A DNA stretch of 64,000 bases from Physcomitrium patens (Eukaryota; Streptophyta; Bryopsida; Funariales; Funariaceae), in contig NC_037270.1 in assembly GCF_000002425.4 (NCBI RefSeq), positions 9,410,494-9,474,493 on the forward strand. Reading direction: 5' to 3'. How positions within the stretch are numbered: the first letter of the stretch is position 1; the number at the start of each line of letters is the position of its first letter. Below are positions 50,501 through 62,582 of the stretch, one piece after another. The notes under the pieces are model-generated. The model was not told the origin of the DNA. It did not search any database and was given only the letters and a program-made list of their open reading frames with translations. The translations under genes and the position numbers were made by a program.

Positions 50501-51170
50501 AACATAGTACATATTCCAAGTAGTTGTAGAAATAAAATCATTATAGCAGGAAAGAAAATGGTTACTTGCCACTTATCACTATCTATCTTTGCAAGAACAA
50601 TTCTCAATTGAAACCAAACCCTAAAGAATCCACTTCAAGAATTCGTGAACGTGGCTGTGGTCATGCAGTATATCCCTAATGATAATGAAGTATGAGAATC
50701 AAAGGATTTAGACTCCAGGGTCCGCAGACAGAATGTAAGAGTAAGCCGGAACACATGTATGCATTAGAGGAAATAGCATGAATAATTAGGTGCACGGAGC
50801 GATAAATTATTTCCTAATTTGGGGTGATCAAAACACCTTAAGAATAGAAGGGATGGTACCCATGATAAGGACCAACAACAGAGACGAAGGATAACGGCTC
50901 CTCGATGGCAGCTAGCCTCTCTAGCACCATCTGATTAAGTTCCAGCCGATCATGATAGGCCCCTGGTTTTAACAATTGCATCGCCCGGTCGTCGTCCTCA
51001 GAAAACATCTCGCTCAAGTCCGAATTAAGGTGATCGGATTCCGTCTCAACATTAACCCCGTCATACCTGGCAGTGCTTTCCGGGAAGAGAAGTTCCGATT
51101 GGGAATTGACATCGCGACGATGAGACGAGGGGAAGATCAGGAGCGCCAGAAACAAGAGCACGATCGTCAT
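45810..51170 (-). CDS. Guanylate-binding-protein-like (GBP) large GTPase with signal peptide and C-terminal membrane segment
   Basis: Exons on the minus strand: 51170-50860, 50430-50168, 49759-49664, 49468-49215, 48928-48526, 48161-48044 (or to 47993), 47772-47629, 47424 into the gap at 47128, then 46942-46817, 46703-46683, 46602-46396, 46262-45810. Splice phases agree throughout. Residues 1-16 (MTIVLLFLALLIFPSS) look like a signal peptide. GTPase motifs: P-loop GPYHGGKS (100-107), ETRGIW (129-134) and DTEG (155-158). The region where the family has its G4 Arg/Asp-type motif reads WVVQGF (250-255), lacking the usual Asp. A helical middle follows. The last exon has a hydrophobic segment (ALSANVVILLITISWLFGG) and a short basic tail. 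Family members bind and hydrolyse GTP and remodel or scaffold membranes. Entry into the secretory pathway is inferred. A 100-N gap hides part of the coding sequence; visible length is about 896 residues. Confidence 0.85.
46683..46703 (-). other. 21-nt microexon of the GBP-like gene
   Basis: Seven codons (ILLVYWE) flanked by TTGCAG on the acceptor side and GTTTGG on the donor side. Both neighbouring exons are in phase 0, so the frame stays open with or without it, and skipping would remove exactly seven residues. Assigned by frame and splice signals only. Confidence 0.6.
47029..47128. other. Assembly gap, 100 N
   Basis: Exactly 100 N, the usual placeholder for a gap of unknown size. It lies in the GBP-like gene, between an exon that enters the gap from 47424 and the exon at 46942-46817. 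Confidence 0.98.
47498..47537. repeat. Poly(A) tract, 40 A
   Basis: Uninterrupted run of 40 A on the plus strand (poly-T on the coding strand) in an intron of the GBP-like gene. Its pyrimidine character on the transcript lies upstream of the exon at 47424. Confidence 0.9.
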
Positions 51171-52020
51171 GGCTTCCCCTAATCATGTGGGAACAACACA
51201 AGTCCGCCCAGAGGCTATAAATTACATGACTCCTGCGGGGGCAGAATATCGTCACATGAGGTATCTAAATCCAACACATTTCGCAGCCAGGAAGATCGCA
51301 GATGATTTCGGAAATGTCTACTCCTTAACTGTGCGTCATCTGTTGCGTCAAGTGGAGTTTGTAACTGATTCGTTTCATCCTCCCTCAAATACCACACGCC
51401 TTCAATCAAAATCTGCACAGCTCCTAGTTGTCGATTATTCTTCCACACACAGCATGACTTTCAGTGCTCTAAACTTCACAAAACTTCCAAGTAAACAGGC
51501 CTGTAGCACAATTCCTTTGAAATTCAGTAAGAGAAGCTCGGGGGCGTTCTATTTCAATTCCTGGACCTTTCAAAACTTACCACAACAAAAACAACAACGT
51601 TGAGACGGTGAAACAAGGCAAATCGACGTGAAGAATTGAAATTGGAGGTGGCGATACACAAAACGAGCAATCTAACGCAACGGCACAAGAAGCAAAATGT
51701 GACGAGCCTGAGAATCTTAGTATACAAAAGAAACGAGGGTTAACAAAACGAAACGGAAGCTCCCGGAAAAAAACTCAATCAGGCAAGCTGGAATTCAAAC
51801 AACAACGTCCTTCAGAGAAACCCTAAAACCACAGCACGCACAAACAAGGTGGACAGACCCTACTAATTCCCAAGCACGGCACAGTCCGAAAGGAAAAAAA
51901 TCAAACTGCAAATTGGTGTGTCAACCACACATTTTGGCATTTCACTTTTGAAATTCCACTTTTCTGATCCTAGGTTGTGGTGAATTGCAAGAGAAGCACT
52001 ATTATGCTTCATAAGTATGC
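51171..52020 (-). promoter_or_regulatory. Upstream region of the GBP-like gene
   Basis: Moderately GC-rich flank before the AT-rich intergenic block, presumed promoter and leader of the minus-strand GBP-like gene. An exact telo-box AAACCCTAA lies at 51818-51826, about 650 bp upstream of the ATG; another is at 50616-50624 in the first intron. A 144-codon plus-strand frame (about 51169-51603) has no recognisable domain and is not called. Confidence 0.45.
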
Positions 52021-52032
52021 ATATATATATAT

Positions 52033-52230
52033 AGGAATGTTAAATAGACCCATGCTTTTACTAAATGGACCTACTGCTTGATGAAGAATATGGTAATCAT
52101 GATGAATGTGGTTAGTTGTTACAAATTTAATAATGGAGAAATAAATATTGAGGTCATTATCTTTTCTTTTCATGGTGGTTAGAATGGGTGTGTAAATTTA
52201 GTAAAAATTTGGGTTTATTTAATATTTTCT
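52033..52230. mobile_element. MITE-like element with imperfect terminal inverted repeats
   Basis: The left end (AGGAATGTTAAATAGACCC, from 52033) is an imperfect inverted match to the right end, whose reverse complement begins AGAAAATATTAAATAAACCC. The similarity continues through TTTTACTAAAT on both sides, giving inverted ends of roughly 35 bp. The body is about 198 bp, noncoding, and sits exactly between two TA dinucleotide runs, as expected for a TA-inserting Tc1/mariner-derived MITE. The TA flanks prevent an exact target duplication from being defined. Family is inferred; the inverted ends are seen. Confidence 0.6.
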
Positions 52231-52261
<31 letters not shown>

Positions 52262-53345
52262 TTATGTATGTATTTTTTTCTTTATTTTTAAGAATAGAAA
52301 AAAGTTTACTCAAGATTAGGAAAGGAGTTTTGTGTACATTAAAGCTTTAAAACAATGGTTCAAGCTTGATTGTTCTACATCACATTCCCATCTTGATTAC
52401 ACCTACAATGAAATAACCACTTCTACATAATCTTTTTGGAGCTGATAATCATTATGTTTTTTAACAATTGTATTGTGTGATAATTTTTAAGTAAAGTACT
52501 TATCAAAGAACTAGGCATATAATATACATTTCAAAATAATATTCTATTAGTTTAAAATTAGGCATATTATACTTTTTAAAGTGGTATAGTTCTTTGTTAG
52601 AAAAAATAAGTATTTGATTACTGAGACTTCAGCTTAAATGCTATTTTATGAATTTATATAAATTTAAAACACGTAAATTTATACTTAAATATGTAAACTA
52701 AGAAATCTATACAAATAAAATAAAACAAAATAAATGAATATGTGGAAGCATTGACCAATCATATCTAAAATATAACAAAGTAAATGCATATCTATCAAAA
52801 AAGAAAACAAATAAACTAAAAAAAATAAAGATAATAAAGTGTTTTGTATACTGCACAAAGAATTCTAATTTGTTAGTTTGTAAGATAGAAAATAATATTT
52901 TTTTCTTACTTGAATAAGGTTGCAATTATAATGTTTTTCATACATAACAAAATACAAGGGACAAACTAAACTTTTAAATTTCATAGAAATACATCAATAA
53001 ATTGGGTATTCCACATGTTACATCCACTAAAATCCTTCTTAATGTTAATTGAGAAGTTATTTTAAATTTTTAGCTTAAAAAAACTTTGAAGGAACCTAAC
53101 AAGATTTAGTAATAAGTGAATGATCTATAAGAAAAAAAACAACTAAGAGGACTTTGTCCAAAATTAGAAGAAATAATAACCACCAATCTGATAATAGAAT
53201 TTTAAAGCAAACTCAAATCTCCTCCTCAATTATGATTCACTCAATTATTCTAATTCAAAGATTAATAATAAACCTACTTGTAAATAATGAGATATAATAA
53301 AATAAACTATATTTACATATTTGCATCACAATAAGTAATTTTAAG

Positions 53346-53384
<39 letters not shown>

Positions 53385-54650
53385 CATAATACTTAAGTAA
53401 TATCTATGGTAATGCTTTGGTATATAGATGTTTTGGAATTATACATTTAGAAAAAAAAAAACATTGTTGGTGCAACTAGCAAAATAGGTTATAAGAGTAA
53501 CATGACCATCTAATTCCTTATTAGATATAAATTTGTGATGACAAAACTTAATGCCTTAAGTAATTGACAGCTGTATTTTTTATTAAATTTTTAGTTTTTA
53601 ATCATAAATGGGATACAAGCTAAAAAAATTTAGTTCAAGATTGGTTGAGATTAGGCAAAATTGACTCTTCAACTACATAATAATATTTCCAACTTATCTT
53701 GATATAAATCGATATATCTTGTTTATTTATTTATCCACTCATGTGTAATCTTAAAAATGCCAAAATTCATAAGAAATGATTGTAACAAATCAAATGTATT
53801 TTTAATATATATGAACATAACATTTGGATCTTGTAATAAAACTTGGCATATATTCAATTTATGTACCAATGACAAAACCTTGAAAATAAATATATGAAAA
53901 CAACATATCCAAGTTCTTAACACAATATGTTAGATGAGAAATCACATCTAACAAAAATTAGAGATTGGATTGGATTTTATAAAGATATTTTTTTTTATCA
54001 AAAATTATTTCAATTAAAAGATTCACAACTTAGAAGACATCTATGTGGACATACCTTATCTTATCAAACTATATTGCATTGGTTTACAATCAAGGACCTT
54101 CTATTATGATGAAGACTTGTTGAAAATTGTAACATTTAGGCAGATGCATAGAGTGGAAAATCTTCAAAACTTGATCTTAATTTATTTCCTATTTATTTTT
54201 ATTTTAAAATTAGATAGATAAATATATGAATTTAATAGAAAAATAAAGATGATGTAAATCTCAAATTCTTCTATAACATAATTGTTCATATGAATTTCTT
54301 CCAAAATTGTTCTACTAGTCATTTTGCTCCAATTTGATGATCTATACAACAATTCTTACAAAGAACACATCTCTTGTGGAATTAGATGGATGTGTTGTAT
54401 AAATCTTATGAATGCAAAGTAGCTATGGTTATATGGTTGAAATGGCATCATGTTGTAGTTGTGAAGATTTTGATGCACAAGTAGTAGACAGAGCAAGAAA
54501 TAAAGGACGTCATAGAACACCAAGGAAGAACGAGAATGGGTACAAAGGCAGGCAGATAAGAGAGCTGGGCACTAAGATAAGCAGAAAACTATATTAACAA
54601 AAAATAAAATAAAAAAATAAAAAAAAATAAAAATGAAAGGGGCGAATCAT
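52231..54650. other. AT-rich intergenic DNA without a gene
   Basis: Very AT-rich with short frames only and no recognised protein signature. It contains (TA)n runs at 52231-52256 and 53348-53376. It may be decayed repeat sequence, but I could not match it to the retroelements elsewhere in the window. Confidence 0.55.
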
Positions 54651-56138
54651 TAGTGCAGCAGCTGAAATGCCTCATCAGTGAAGTCCAAGCAATGCTTACA
54701 AAACACAACAGCAACACAAAACAACAGCAACTGCCTCTCATCGAAGCATGGGAATGAGGGAAATGAGGGAGGAGGAGGAGGACTGGTTCAATTGAGGAGC
54801 AGTGGTGTGGGCAGCGACGATGGGGCATCGGCAGCGCCAGCACCACAAGAAATGGCTGGAGTGAGTGAGTGAGTGGACGGATGGATCGTGTCACCGACGC
54901 TGAACTCGGGAACTGAATCAGATCTCGTTAAACTTAGAGGGAAAGGGGAGGGAAAGGGAAAGGGAAAGGGATCATGCAAGAAAACTTCCGTGGATCGTAC
55001 GCACACCAGCCAGCCAGCCTTCATTATACACCGTCCAGTTGTAGAGTTCTTCTTGCACTTCAGTGGGGCCGGCACCCAACTTTATATTTTGTCTACCTCA
55101 GACAACTCATTCTGGCCTCGCTCACTCGCTCACTGCATTTCAGCTTTTCACCGCGCCCTTTGCTAATGGGTTGTCCTGGACCAGACTTCGCCGAACCTCT
55201 CACACCCTCAAAGTTCGGTCCTCAATTGCACCTCGTAACGCCATCGAAGTCCGCAGTGCAGGTCCTGATTTGTATGTGGGTCCCATGAATCCCCCCCCTC
55301 AAATTCCCTCCAACGAGAGCTGCAGTGATGGATGGAGACGGAGGTAATAATTGAAGCGAGGAATCGTTAGATTCGCCGTGTCGTGGACCCTGCGCCGTCA
55401 TGCTTCCATCGAAGATTTACCCTGGTCGAGATTCACCGTTTTACGCTGTAGATCTACCTGCTTAGTGGCTTTTGTTCCTCACTAGGGCTCCGATTTGTTT
55501 GCCTTGTAGTGCTTTTTCTGGTTTCGAATCATCTCCAGGTTATGTCAACTTGGGGGGTTGATCTCCCCTGGTACTGTATCTGAGAGTTGTAGCGCTCGTC
55601 TGAGTGAGTGTGATTTGATCGTCCACCACAGCGACTTCACTGCGCCTGAGCGCTGCGGTGAAACCGATGGTTTCTGGCTTTTGTGTGCACGTTTTGATTG
55701 CAGGTGGAGCATTTTGGACCGGGTCTGCGTAGCCTACAAAACCTCGTAGCGCATTTATAGTGTGTAGATTGATGAGTTGTGAGTTTGTTTTTGGCTTGGA
55801 TTCGTGAAGATTTCGTTGAAATTCAGGAAGACGTCACGGGGGACGCGGGTAGGAGCTGTACGACTTGATAAACCATTCGTGTTTATGGATTTTCTTTGTG
55901 CGCGCGAAAGAATATTCGGGTATTCAATGTGTTTCGGATCCAAAGTGCGCTGATGAAGGTTGTGTACCTGGGCATTCTACATCATTCTACGGGCTCCAGT
56001 TTTGATATTTTGGAAGCAGTTGTTGACGTTTGAGTTGGCTATGGTGCGGGTTTGGGCCTGATGAGTTGCAGCTGCAGCCCCTACTAGTTCATTGATCAGT
56101 TGACGAGGTTACGAGATTCGTCTGTAAATACTGCCAAG
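54651..56138 (+). promoter_or_regulatory. GC-rich upstream region and probable leader of the PMEI-domain gene
   Basis: Base composition shifts from AT-rich to GC-rich at about 54650 and stays so up to the coding start at 56139. It includes a GTGA run near 54860-54871 and a purine-rich GGGAAA run near 54938-54970. Open frames here are short and overlapping. I read it as promoter and long 5' leader; a small upstream gene is not excluded. Confidence 0.45.
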
Positions 56139-57567
56139 ATGATGAGATTAGAGGATTCACGCGGTGCTGGATTACTCAGTTCTTCTACCCAGTATGCGAG
56201 CTTAGAGACCAGCTTGCAGATGTCTGAGTTCGATGTACCTATGTCCAGGAGGTCGAAAGGCAGGTCGCGGTGCTACGCTGTAAGTTTTTGCATTGTTCTC
56301 ATTGCCGTCGCGGCCATCGTTAGTGGAACTATTGTAGGCGGGAAAAAGAACGCTCAAGATACTTCTTCCGATAGCAGCCCAATTCGACATGAGCACGGAA
56401 AAATATCACCCGCTCCTAGTCCCATAGAAGATTCTGGTTATGGAGATGGATGGGCGAGCTCACCACCAGCTCCCACTATTGAGGCATCGTCGGACCCGGT
56501 CTCATCTCCTAAACAACCTCCTTCACCATCTTCCCAACCATCTCCCTCACCATCTCCCTCACCATCTCGTCAATCACCCTCTCCCTCGATCTCCGCTCCC
56601 CCACCCGCGTTTGGTCCCTCTACTCATCAGACGCCCTATGATCAAGTCCGCTACGAAACCATTTGCAACAAAACAATGTAAGTCCTTTTCCGTTATGTTA
56701 CACTTAATAATCACAACTTCTACATCTTACGTTGTCAAATGTCCTCGTGTACAACGCAGGTCGCGGGGCTTTCATTCGAAGAGAAATCCTTTCATTATGG
56801 TTTCGTTTTATAGGGTTTGTCTTTCTGATGTTGGTACCAGAGTATGCTTCGTTGTTTTACTTTCGATTAGAGCATTCTTGTCAAATATTGCAATCTTTCG
56901 ATGTGTGGACTAACAGGTTCTCAGAAAGGCGAAGGTTTCTGATCCTTTAACTTTGAGTAGAGTGTGATGCGTCAACTATTTAATCCTCAAACGTTTGGGT
57001 GCCTCTATTCACGAATTGCGACATCTTTGGTTTTTCAGAGACCCTACCGTCTGCCTCACCGTGTTCGCGAGCAACCCGAATTCGAAGAAGGTGGACCTTC
57101 AGCAATGGACCTTAATGTCCATGGAAGCGGCATCACACGCCATGAACGAGTCTCTCATCCTGGCACAGGGATTAGCGCCCGTCAATCCCGACAATGCTGC
57201 GCTTCAACAATGTATTGAAGTGTTTAGCGAAGCACTCGACCTGGTCAACATATCCATGCACATTATTGCAGGAATGGATGCCCAGGCCCCTGGCACTGCC
57301 GGGACAGATGCGCTAAGCTCCATGAGTGCTGCAATGACAAACCAAGACACATGCCAAGAAGGTATCGACGATCTTGGTCCTTTCCCCGGCAGCGACAAAA
57401 TCACCGGAGATCAGGCCAAGCACGTCAACAAACTGCTCAGCATTGCTCTGACGTTCGTGAATGAACTCACTGGAGCCGGTGAGGATCCCAACAACCATCA
57501 CCGTCGGCTCTTGCAAATCAAGTCCTCACTGAGGAGAACCATCCTGAGCCGCCAAGGCCTTTCATAG
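56139..57567 (+). CDS. Membrane-anchored, proline-rich protein with pectin methylesterase inhibitor (PMEI) domain
   Basis: Two exons, 56139-56677 and 57039-57567, joined at a GT-AG intron in phase 2, encode 355 residues. Residues 1-44 are cytosolic-looking and basic (SRRSKGRSR). Residues 45-68 form one hydrophobic segment (CYAVSFCIVLIAVAAIVSG), so a type II membrane anchor is likely. Residues 90-160 are a Ser/Pro-rich, extensin-like linker with SPSPSPSPS. The PMEI fold follows from about 170: YETICNKT, then DPTVCLTVFAS, giving Cys176 and Cys185 nine residues apart, and a second pair Cys238 and Cys285, matching the family's two disulfides. PMEI domains bind pectin methylesterases or invertases in the cell wall; pre-pro regions of PMEs carry the same domain, but no catalytic PME domain follows here. 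It could therefore be a free inhibitor, an invertase inhibitor or a relative of unknown target. Two adjacent ATGs occur; the first is used. Confidence 0.88.
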
Positions 57568-58339
57568 TTGTAACCAACAACAATATTTTTGGTAAGTTAC
57601 GAGACTTTTCTGTTAAAAACATAATCTACATAAACACAAATATGATATTATATCAGTACCCTCGAAACACTCACTGCCTCTTTTCGATTGCACACGTCTC
57701 TGTGTTCTAATTTGATAAATTGGATTTGTGTCTGTTTTGCTCGTTACTTGCATTCTATGATATCTACTGTTTTCCTCAGCCATTTTCTCTCTTTCAATTG
57801 TGTTGAAGTTTGTTTAGTGTTCATTGCAGCTGCGACCCAAATCCGGATATCTGCACATTCTGTGGGGGGACTTGCTTGATATTGAGCTTTTGTTTCATTC
57901 TGCCGCACTGCACTGAAGAGACGTGGGGACATTTAAATTCTAGGCTAGCTGCTTGTCTGATGGGGAGAAGTAGCTTCCCACATGTAGAGTATGTGCTGCA
58001 ATCGTAGCTCAAAATGAGTACAATAGAATGCATGACTGTGCAATTGTTACGGAGATTTTCTCATCTATTCAATCATTTTTACTGAGTTTCATGGCTTGCA
58101 CATTTCACACGGAGAATTCTGTATTTTTTTTGTTTTTTGTTTTTTGTTTTTTTTGTTTTTGTTCAATTCTTCGCCAGTTCTGCGAGTTTTCTTTGAAAGT
58201 TTGGCTTGGTCGTTTGCTACATCCTGGCTTGACCCAAGTATGTCATCTTCTACTTTTCAGTACGACGCTGTTTGATGTTGTGTGGGATATGATATTGCTT
58301 TTAGTACAGTTTTTTTTCAAGAAATTTTCCTCTGCTGTG
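57568..58339 (+). other. 3' flank of the PMEI-domain gene
   Basis: Moderately GC-rich stretch after the stop codon, probably containing the 3' untranslated region. It includes T-rich runs with G interruptions near 58124-58160. No further gene is seen. Confidence 0.5.
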
Positions 58340-59316
58340 TGACCTTTGTACATGAAATATAACTGTGAAGATTACATTTCTCCTACTTAGTTGAGAATTA
58401 GTTATCAATACTACTTAATCGTCTAAAATCTCAAAAGTTTCACTTAAGTACATTGATTTGTTTTATTCACGTTGTAACAATTACTATTCAAAAATTTATT
58501 TTAATTCTATTCTGAGGTATAAATTCGATGACTATATATATATATATATATATATATAACTTAAGTAAAACAATGAGCTACGAAATAAAAAATATTGAAT
58601 ATAGTACATCATTAAACCTTTTGTTGAAATGTGCATGCAAAAAGAAAAAGAAAAACACTGAATGCACATAAAAATAGAATTCTGAAGAACAAGAGGATAA
58701 GCGGGAATTTGAACTTGTGACAAATTCAGCGGTATCAAATATATAAAAGGATATGTAAGTATTTGAAATGGAAATAAGAGTTCAAATTTTGATTTATTTG
58801 AATTTTGAGGGAAATCAGAGAAGTGATAGTTCTAGTATTGGTTTCTCAAAGTGCATGTAAATTTACAAAATAAAAAGTTCATATTAAATTATTAGTTTAA
58901 AAATCTGAAATTACTAGATTTCATGAATTAATTATAAAAAATAAAATAATAAAATAACCAACACATTGTTTTATAAAACGATGGTTAGAGTCTTTAATGT
59001 AAGAATTACTTAAGACTAACATATTAGATAATTTTATAGGCTTTCAAAACAGATAGTGGATATAACAAAATTCTATTAAAGTATGTTGTTAATTTAATTT
59101 GCGGCAGCTTAATGAAATAAATAAATAAATAAATAAATAATATCCATATTTTTTAATAAGTGACTACCAAAAATAAAAAAAATCTAGAATTGATAGAAAC
59201 TTTAATTTTAACCAAACATTCATATATATAAATATATATAAATAATATTATCATTAATATTTATTAATTTAATATCTCTCTGCAAATTATGTTGTAATCT
59301 ATTTATTAGTAATAAA

Positions 59317-59363
<47 letters not shown>

Positions 59364-60668
59364 CTGAATTTTTGGTAGCCAAATAAAATAAAATAAAAAA
59401 TACTAATTTAAATTCAATAATTTTTAAGAAAAATATATTATTTTTTTATTTTAAAAAGCTTCCAACTTGTTTTTTTCATAAATTACTTGTGGTCTCTCTC
59501 TTGATCACAAATGTTTCTTAATTCAAAGCAAGGAAATATGTGCAAAAAGAAAGATGCATGTTATAAGCTAATTGTTTATAAAGATGTCACGTAAAATATA
59601 GTAATATCCATTGGAAATGTAGCATTAACAATTTTCTATAGATTTTGTGCTTATTGAGGATATATTTTTTATTTAAGTAATTTTATTATTTAATTAAGAT
59701 AATTATTTGAGATTTTTTATAGTATTAATTAAGAAATAGTTTATTATTTATAAAATATAATTTAATATTTTTTGTTTTTTTCCTATAAAATACCCAATAT
59801 ACTTAAATTTCTAATGTAAGAATAATTAAAAAAATAACATTAAATAAAAAACTAAAAATTAAAATAATATCTAAAAATAAATATTATATTTTTAAAATTA
59901 AAATTTTATGTAAAAAAAAAATCTATTAAGATAATATCTTATAATTTGACAAAAAAAATATAGAAGGTTGAACAATAAAAATTCAAATATAGTAGACAAT
60001 TAAAATTGACTTGTATATTAAGAGGTTTTATTATGTTATAAAGAAAAGTCAACCATTAAATTTCATAGCTAATTTAATAAAGAATAAAATATTATGTATC
60101 AAATTTAAATAAATTATTAATGATTTTATTATATATGATGGCTTTAAATTGATATATCTTGTCAATTATTCTTTATATGAATCATGTCATTTGTAAAAAA
60201 TGAAGCTTAAAAAAGCTTCAAAACCATATTCTTCAATTGTTCTACAAAGGACCTTATTTAAACTTTATAAAAAAAATAAAGTATTTACTTTCATCAAATG
60301 TTATACTATATATTTGATGATGCTTTTAGACTACTTTGTAATGGCTTATATATTAAGTCTACTATTTTAAGTAAGATTTTGTTTCTAAATATAATTATTT
60401 TAATATTTTAGATTTTTATGCAATTAATTATGCCTTAATATTCTTTCTAATGTTATATAATTGATAATATTTTGTACATTATTATATTAAAATACTATTA
60501 CTTGATAAAAATGTTAATGAAGATTGAAGCCAATTAAAGAATACTCATATATAAGTTTAATGGTCTTCTTTTCTTAAGCATTAAAAGCTAATACATCAAA
60601 TTTAGTTAACATGTTTATATTCTATTTTATATTATTATATTATGCAAATCCTTGCTAAGAAATGCATC
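58340..60668. other. AT-rich intergenic DNA without a gene
   Basis: Extremely AT-rich with no long frame. It holds (TA)n at 58533-58558 and 59322-59360 and an (AAAT)n run at about 59117-59140. It probably contains decayed repeat DNA; nothing recognisable was found. Confidence 0.6.
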
Positions 60669-61195
60669 TGTCAAGGATATAAACCTCAAAGAATTAAAAT
60701 ATCAATACACTCTTGTGTCACTTGAAAAGACTAGAAAATCACTTAAAGGTGCTATAGTATTAAATTAGAATGGCTATTGCCAGAGATAAGAAGACTAAAA
60801 AGTCTTGAAACAAGACTAAGGACTAGAAAGACATTAAAAAGAGTGAAGAAGGCTTCATTCTTGCCTCTGTATATACTCTTAACTATGAGCTATGTGGTGA
60901 TGTCCTATAAGACCTCGAAAACATGTTGACTTTGCAAGATACATATCTTAACTTGTAAGGCAAGTTTTTTATGTGTATACTACATAACTAGCTTCTTCCA
61001 CAAGCTATCAATATGTGGTAAATATGTTGATGAAGTTTCTAACCTACCAATCAACTACAAACATATGTAACATTAATGCAATGTCTTTGAAGCTTCTACA
61101 AAGCTTCTCTAAAAAATATTATGAAATAAATCTATTTTTTTCTATTTCTACTTAATCATATAGAAAAATATTAGAATAAATATATATGTCTTTGG
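60669..61195 (-). repeat. LTR of the degraded chromovirus copy
   Basis: About 527 bp, matching the other two family LTRs, for instance in GAGTGAAGAAGGCTTCATTC and in the AAGACCTCGAAAACATGTTG-type segment. The inner end is approximate because the polypurine tract region has diverged. Confidence 0.75.
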
Positions 61196-61916
61196 TATTA
61201 CTCTTTTCTTCTAGGAACAAGTTTTCCAAAGAGCGGTCATCATATGTTGAAGATATCCAAGATACAATAAATTATCTTTGCCACATACTTTGATCTTTAT
61301 TCTCTTTGAAGATGGTTAATAGGTCTTCTTAGCCATCAATAGTATTCTATATTACAATAAGAAGATCACCCTATTATTTGATCGTTGTTGAGGTCTTTAT
61401 AACTTTCTTCAAATAAAATATTTGAAATATTATCAAGAGTTGTTTTTACCTCTAATAAAATCACCAAGTATTAGAAGTCTCTTCTAAGCTTGTGATACCA
61501 AATACATTATATCTTGCCATTTATTTGAAAAACGACATGTGACTTTTGAAGATCTTTATCTTAATTACGTCATCTTGAATGTTATGATAATTACAATGTT
61601 TCATGTAATAAGTAAAAAAGTGATAGCTCTTGAGTTGAATTTGTTGGTTATTGGTTCTTCATCTCCTTAACATCATAAATACACAAAAGTTACAAACAAG
61701 AATAGAAGGTAGAATGCTATCTTTTCTAGATCTTGTTTCTTTTATAGCAAAGATTTGCTATATTTCATCATGGTTTTGATGGATGTTATTGATAAAAAGC
61801 CTCAATATTATTTATTACATTTGCAATTTTTTTACTGATTCCCATGTACATTAATTAATATCATATCTATGCCATTGAACAAGATATTTTGATCTATTTT
61901 AGTACTACCTTAAATC

Positions 61917-61921
<5 letters not shown>

Positions 61922-61956
<35 letters not shown>
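61922..61956. repeat. Poly(T) tract, 35 T
   Basis: Uninterrupted T run within the degraded chromovirus copy; the nested copy has no such run at the matching place. Confidence 0.85.
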
Positions 61957-61959
<3 letters not shown>

Positions 61960-62554
61960 CTTAAACTCTTGATTATTATCCACTTTTATAAGAAGAAGTG
62001 GCATTTGTCTTCTTCTTGAGATTTTCATTGTCTTATATGGCTTAAGAAGAAACATATGGAATAAACAATGAATCTTTATAGATTACGATAGATATAATCA
62101 ATAAATATTATAATTGACTTCTTCAAAAATAAGAAAAGATCAAAGCTTATAATAATCTAACTTGTCACAAGGACAAGTAGTCTTGACATTGTGATAAAGT
62201 AATTATACCTTGTCATACACAATGAATTGTGGTTATTCCTTGCGATAGACATATATATTGATCTTTTGTTGTTCTTGAGTTTCTTTTAATTGTGCCTTCA
62301 TTGTTGCATATAGCTATGTCAAATAATTTGCCAAATCTTCTACCATAAGTTTATTAATATTTGAAAAGTCAAAAGTATCAAATCATAGATGATAACCATA
62401 ATTGATAAAAAAAGGTATTTTTTGAGTAAAAGAATATATCAAATTATTGTATACAAACTTTATTAATGGTAAAAGAATTATCCAATCATCTTGATGATAA
62501 TTAATGGTGTATATTAAATACTACTTTAAAACTTAATTCACCCATTCCATTTGT

Positions 62555-62582
62555 CCTAAATCCAAAATCCTAAATCCTAAAT
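62555..62582. repeat. Four heptamers of telomere-like CCTAAAT
   Basis: CCTAAAT, CCAAAAT, CCTAAAT, CCTAAAT in a row. It resembles the plant telomere heptamer CCCTAAA with one base changed. It lies inside the degraded chromovirus copy. Confidence 0.75.

Noticed and set aside
51169-51603. 144-codon plus-strand frame divergent from the GBP-like gene
   Set aside because: No recognisable domain or signal, and it overlaps the presumed promoter of the GBP-like gene. Left uncalled, though a small divergent gene is not excluded.
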